A stretch of 64,000 bases of DNA, from contig CABFPE010000180.1 of assembly GCA_900660155.1 (NCBI GenBank), positions 816,263-880,262 on the forward strand, given 5' to 3'. A program made the translations under genes and the position numbers. Positions 60,540 to 64,000 of the stretch are shown here, piece after piece (the stretch's first letter is position 1; every line of letters begins with the position of its first letter). The notes beneath the pieces were generated by a model that was given only the letters and a program-made list of their open reading frames with translations, did no database searches and was not told where the DNA came from. The DNA is from Hofstenia miamia. Lineage: Eukaryota; Xenacoelomorpha; Acoela; Hofsteniidae.

Positions 60540-61170
60540 ATTGCCAGATTTGAAAATCCTGTTGCATGGGAAGATCTATTGAGGAATATACCTTTATGCA
60601 ATTTTGAAAATGTCCCTTAAAGCTTATTGCTGTGGCAGAGGTTGCTGAAAAGGCTAACAAGTTTTAATTGAAAATGTCGAATTTTTTTAAAAAATTTAAA
60701 TTCTTTTCGTACCTAGTGTTGAGAGCATGGAGCCAACAAAAGAAATTTGACTGTTTCTTGATAAGTGCAAAATTATTTCAAAACCATTGAGGCGTGCCGT
60801 GCACAAAGTCAAAGTTCGCAGGGCCAAAGGTATGGAATAGGAAACTTTCCTCTATCATGTGGTGCTTTCAGATTGAGCACACCATTAATAGTTTTTGAGC
60901 TATAAGACTAAAAAATTTTTATAGGACTATGAAAATTTTTCTAAAATCCCTGTGGTGTTTAAGACTAAATAATTTTGTTTCCTACAATAAACGCTCTTGT
61001 GTATGCATCAACAATGCACAGTTAATTTAAATTATTGGGAAAATGCATTTACGACAACTACATCCAATTTATGGAATCAAATGCACAACGTGTTCCCAAA
61101 ATAACTAAATTTAAAAATTAAAGACTTTAAGAGAAAATCTGCTTGATGATCAAAAAAGTAATAAGTGGAG
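60540..61170 (+). repeat. Dispersed repeat, third complete copy
   Basis: Same repeat as 34522-35330, diverged. It includes the eroded retrotransposon tail region at 61020-61160. Confidence 0.65.
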
Positions 61171-62794
61171 AAGTTTTAATTTTATTTATTATTATATTTT
61201 TATAATTTTAATTTTTATCTTCATACATTTAGCTTAATGTGTTACAAATTTTTTACTAAAGCTCTGAACTATATTTAAAAATCTATACATTACCAATATT
61301 CTGTGATGATTTGGTATTTACATTACATAGATATCAAATTCACTTTTCAAGAATTTTTCAAAATCATTTTTCATATTTGTATTTCAGACAAGAACACGTC
61401 TGTGAAATCTCGAAAGCAAAAATAAAACATTTCAGCACACTGAATCTAAAAGAAATGAAGTAAAGAACTATAGCTTAAACTAAAACGGAAAATTGAGAAC
61501 CTTGTTAATTAAAGTTATTCCGAAACTGAAAATCCAGCCTTCCATTTCATGAGGAAGCATTAACATAGTGAATACATACTTACTTACTAGATCATAAGAA
61601 AGAAAAATTTAAACATATTTTGACATACTTTTTTCCTGAGGATATAAAAGTAAATAAATCATTTTTACACTGTTTCCAATCTACTGCCGCTGTTATTTGA
61701 GAAGTTTAAAGACACGAAATGACATATTTTGCTGTTAGCATCTTAAAATCATATTTTGAACAATATCACAGATTTTTATTAAATGATTCAGTTGTAGTAT
61801 GCAAAGTTTCTTGTTTACATTATATTATTTAAAGCTTTATTAAAACATTTGTAACTTTTGTACAATCGTATAAATATGCACTAATTGTGCAAATTAAGCT
61901 ACAGCATAAGCTAAACTTTTAAAATAAAATAAAATAAAACAAAATGAAATAAAAAATAATAAATAATCAAATAAAAAAAACAAAATTTTCTCCACTTATT
62001 ACTTTTTTTCGAATATCCCAAGTTGTTTTGATCTTGAAGTAAGTTTTCTTTTAAAATTTTCTTGAATTCTTTAAGTTTTGTTATTTTACGCATTTTTATT
62101 GGTAGTTTACTCCATAAATTACAAGCAGTTGTTGTAAATGCATTTTTACAATACTTTGATATCACTTATAGATTATTGTGTGAATAGCATAATTGAAATT
62201 AAATAGTAGTTGTTCAAGGAAGAGGTTAGAAAACTTTTTGATTGTATTGTTGTCCCTTATAAGAACCCAAATCTTTAAAAATTTCATTCATATATATAGC
62301 AATAATTATTGGATCTATGTAAATTGTGTTATTAACTATTGTTTTACATATGTTATTTGTAGCATTACTTTCGCTATTTAGAAATATATTTATGTAATGC
62401 CATTTATCACGAGAATTGTTTAAATGTTCATAAAATTTTCATGCTTGTTTTTCTCTCTTTGATTTTTAATCTTTAATAGTTTAGGTTTAATGCTATAGAA
62501 TTTTTTTGAAGCGCTTGTAGTTTTGTTTTTACAAAGATTTATCCATGCATCTTTTTTCAAGTATTCTAATTTGCGAATCTCTTCATTATTTAGCCTCTTA
62601 TATTTGTTTCGTTTAATATATTTAGTGGTAAACGGAGCTATTTTGTTTAAGCAGATTTTTAAATTTGAAATGATAAACTTCATCATGTGAGATGAATCAT
62701 CCATAGTGCACAGATAATTCCAAGGGACATTTTCTATGAGTGAGATGAATTCATTTGAATTAATCTTTTAAAGCTTCGACAATATAAATTCTTT

Positions 62795-63089
62795 CTAAGA
62801 TTCTTATGAATAAACACAAGTTGTGACCTGAAAAGGAGTTTAAAATGTATCTTGTAAAGTTAACATATTTTGCTGTTAGCATCTTAAAATCATATTTTGA
62901 ACAATATCACAGATTTTTATTAAATGATTCAGTTGTATGAAAAGTTTCTTATGTTTACATTACATTATTTAAAGCTTTATTAAAACATTTGTAACTTTTG
63001 TACAATCATATAAATATGCNCTAAGATTCTTATGAATAAACACAAGTTGTGACCTGAAAAGGAGTTTAAAATGTATCTTGTAAAGTTAA
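62795..63089. repeat. 69-bp duplication around N63020 with a mis-joined tip
   Basis: 62795-62863 equals 63021-63089. Between them, 62864-63019 does not continue the element but jumps to sequence matching about 61723-61880, then meets the N. This looks like a chimeric contig end. Confidence 0.75.
63020..63020. other. Single N at contig junction
   Basis: A placeholder after a chimeric contig tip. Confidence 0.8.
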
Positions 63090-64000
63090 TGTTTTTGACA
63101 TTTGTTATGAAATAGTCAAGTAAAGCATTTTTTTCGTGTAGGTACACTTATATTTTGAATTTCTAATTGGAATTCGTCACACAGCTGATTAATGTATTGT
63201 AACTCTTTTCTACACAAAAATTTTATGTTGTAGTCACCCAATAAGATGATATTTCTTTGATGAATCATAACTTTTTAAGTTCTTCTACCATGTACTTTAT
63301 AAATTCTTTATGTAGCTGTTTCTTCGATGAGTAACAAACATTTATTAGCACTGACATTTTAAATACTTTACTTTTCTTAATTTCAATCCATAGCGATTCA
63401 AATGTCTCATGTTCAACTTCAAAATTTGTTCGTCTTATTGAATTAAAACTCACTGGGACTAAAACCATAATTCCACCTTCTCTGAAGGTTCTATTCTTGT
63501 AAAAAAATTATATTTTTGCGGATTTAATTTAAAAAAATGATGTGGCACATATTCATTTAACCAAGTTTCAGTGAATACAAAAATCGTATTATCCCCTATA
63601 GTTTCACTAATTTTTAGTAGTTCTTCTCTGTGTGCTGACATACTTCTGACGCTTAGATATGCAAATTTTACATAATTTTTAAATTTCTTAGATATGTTGT
63701 ATAAATTATTGCTATCATAAACATCAGGAATATACTTAATAGATTGACTTAGTCATATTTCTGTTAAATAGATTTTATTGTCGACATAAAGAGTAAAATT
63801 CTTAATACGTATTCTATTTCGTTGTATATTGTGATTTGTTATTAGTTCACATATTGTTTTTAGTAATTCTCATTCTTTAAGTCTATCAGCTTGATTTAAT
63901 TCACCTTTGATATAAATACTGTACTTATTTTCATAATCCTTTAAAAGATGAGGTTTAGATATGATTAGTTTTCTATTCCATACTGATCCTACATCAACTA

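Larger units (their letters stand above)
56924..60639 (+). repeat. Direct duplication flanking a single N (distal right arm)
   Basis: 56924-58790 (1867 bp) and 58792-60639 (1848 bp) are the same region, with moderate divergence by substitutions and small indels, joined at N58791. The second copy continues into the dispersed repeat, where the first copy ends. It is either a second haplotype or a true older duplicate. Confidence 0.85.
61190..64000 (-). mobile_element. Non-LTR retrotransposon, family A (right outer), continues beyond window
   Basis: Read on the minus strand from the window edge: ORF1 RRM end (VDVGSVW) and C-terminal domain (RKLIISK); endonuclease from about 63670 (KFAYLSVRSMSAHREELL, FTETWLNEYVPHHF, then SFNSIRRTNFEVEHETFESL, MSVLINVCYSS); GDYNIKF near 63240 (the GD-x-N site); PTRKK; DYFITNVKN; and SGHN near 62830, where catalytic SDH has become SGH. 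The linker at 62704-62420 (YKRLNNEEIRKLEYLKKDAW) follows. The RT palm is missing, and the tail 62165-61911 (LWSKLPIKMRKITK) closes the protein. This is the most complete endonuclease of the four family A copies, but frameshifted. Confidence 0.78.

Overview
The window is AT-rich, gene-poor animal DNA. It carries single-exon rhodopsin-type GPCR genes amid many decayed transposable elements: several non-LTR retrotransposon families and fragments of Penelope-like, hAT, Tc1/mariner and piggyBac elements. This points to an invertebrate metazoan. Planarian-like flatworms and Hydra-like cnidarians are both compatible, and nothing here decides between them. No prokaryotic features, rRNA, tRNA or CRISPR were recognised.

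Layout. 1-20 kb: a GPCR broken by two frameshifts (4218-5196), an intact GPCR (16005-16964), a non-LTR RT tail (8958-9362), a piggyBac N-terminal fragment (12863-13323), a SWIM zinc-finger fragment (15251-15584, minus) and a decayed but near full-length non-LTR element whose RT keeps YADD (17214-19690). 21-25 kb: an L1-like ORF1 with upstream sequence, partly duplicated across a single N at 22225, then a 290-base N gap. 25.5-58.8 kb: a head-to-head inverted repeat with arms of about 16.1 kb (25532-41672 and 42673-58790) around exactly 1000 Ns. Each arm holds one intact GPCR, a dead hAT, a mariner fragment, a family B non-LTR element and an RT-core-less family A element. 58.8-64 kb: a second, diverged copy of the distal end of the right arm, then another family A element running off the window.

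The three GPCR loci are clear paralogues. They share an inverted CCAAT (NF-Y-like) box 67-69 bp upstream of the start codon, so they form a small, probably co-regulated receptor family. Their signature motifs are unusual: HRI/HRV in place of DRY, FTPRL in place of CWxP, and NYxxY in place of NPxxY. The transposable elements all appear inactive.

Caution on assembly. Four single-N positions (22225, 38712/45624, 58791, 63020) each sit between directly repeated sequence, which is the signature of unmerged overlapping contigs or haplotypes. The palindrome meets a fixed-size gap at exactly complementary bases. Part of the apparent duplication is therefore probably an assembly effect, although the arms are not identical: they differ by a non-homologous block of about 1 kb and by clustered mismatches.
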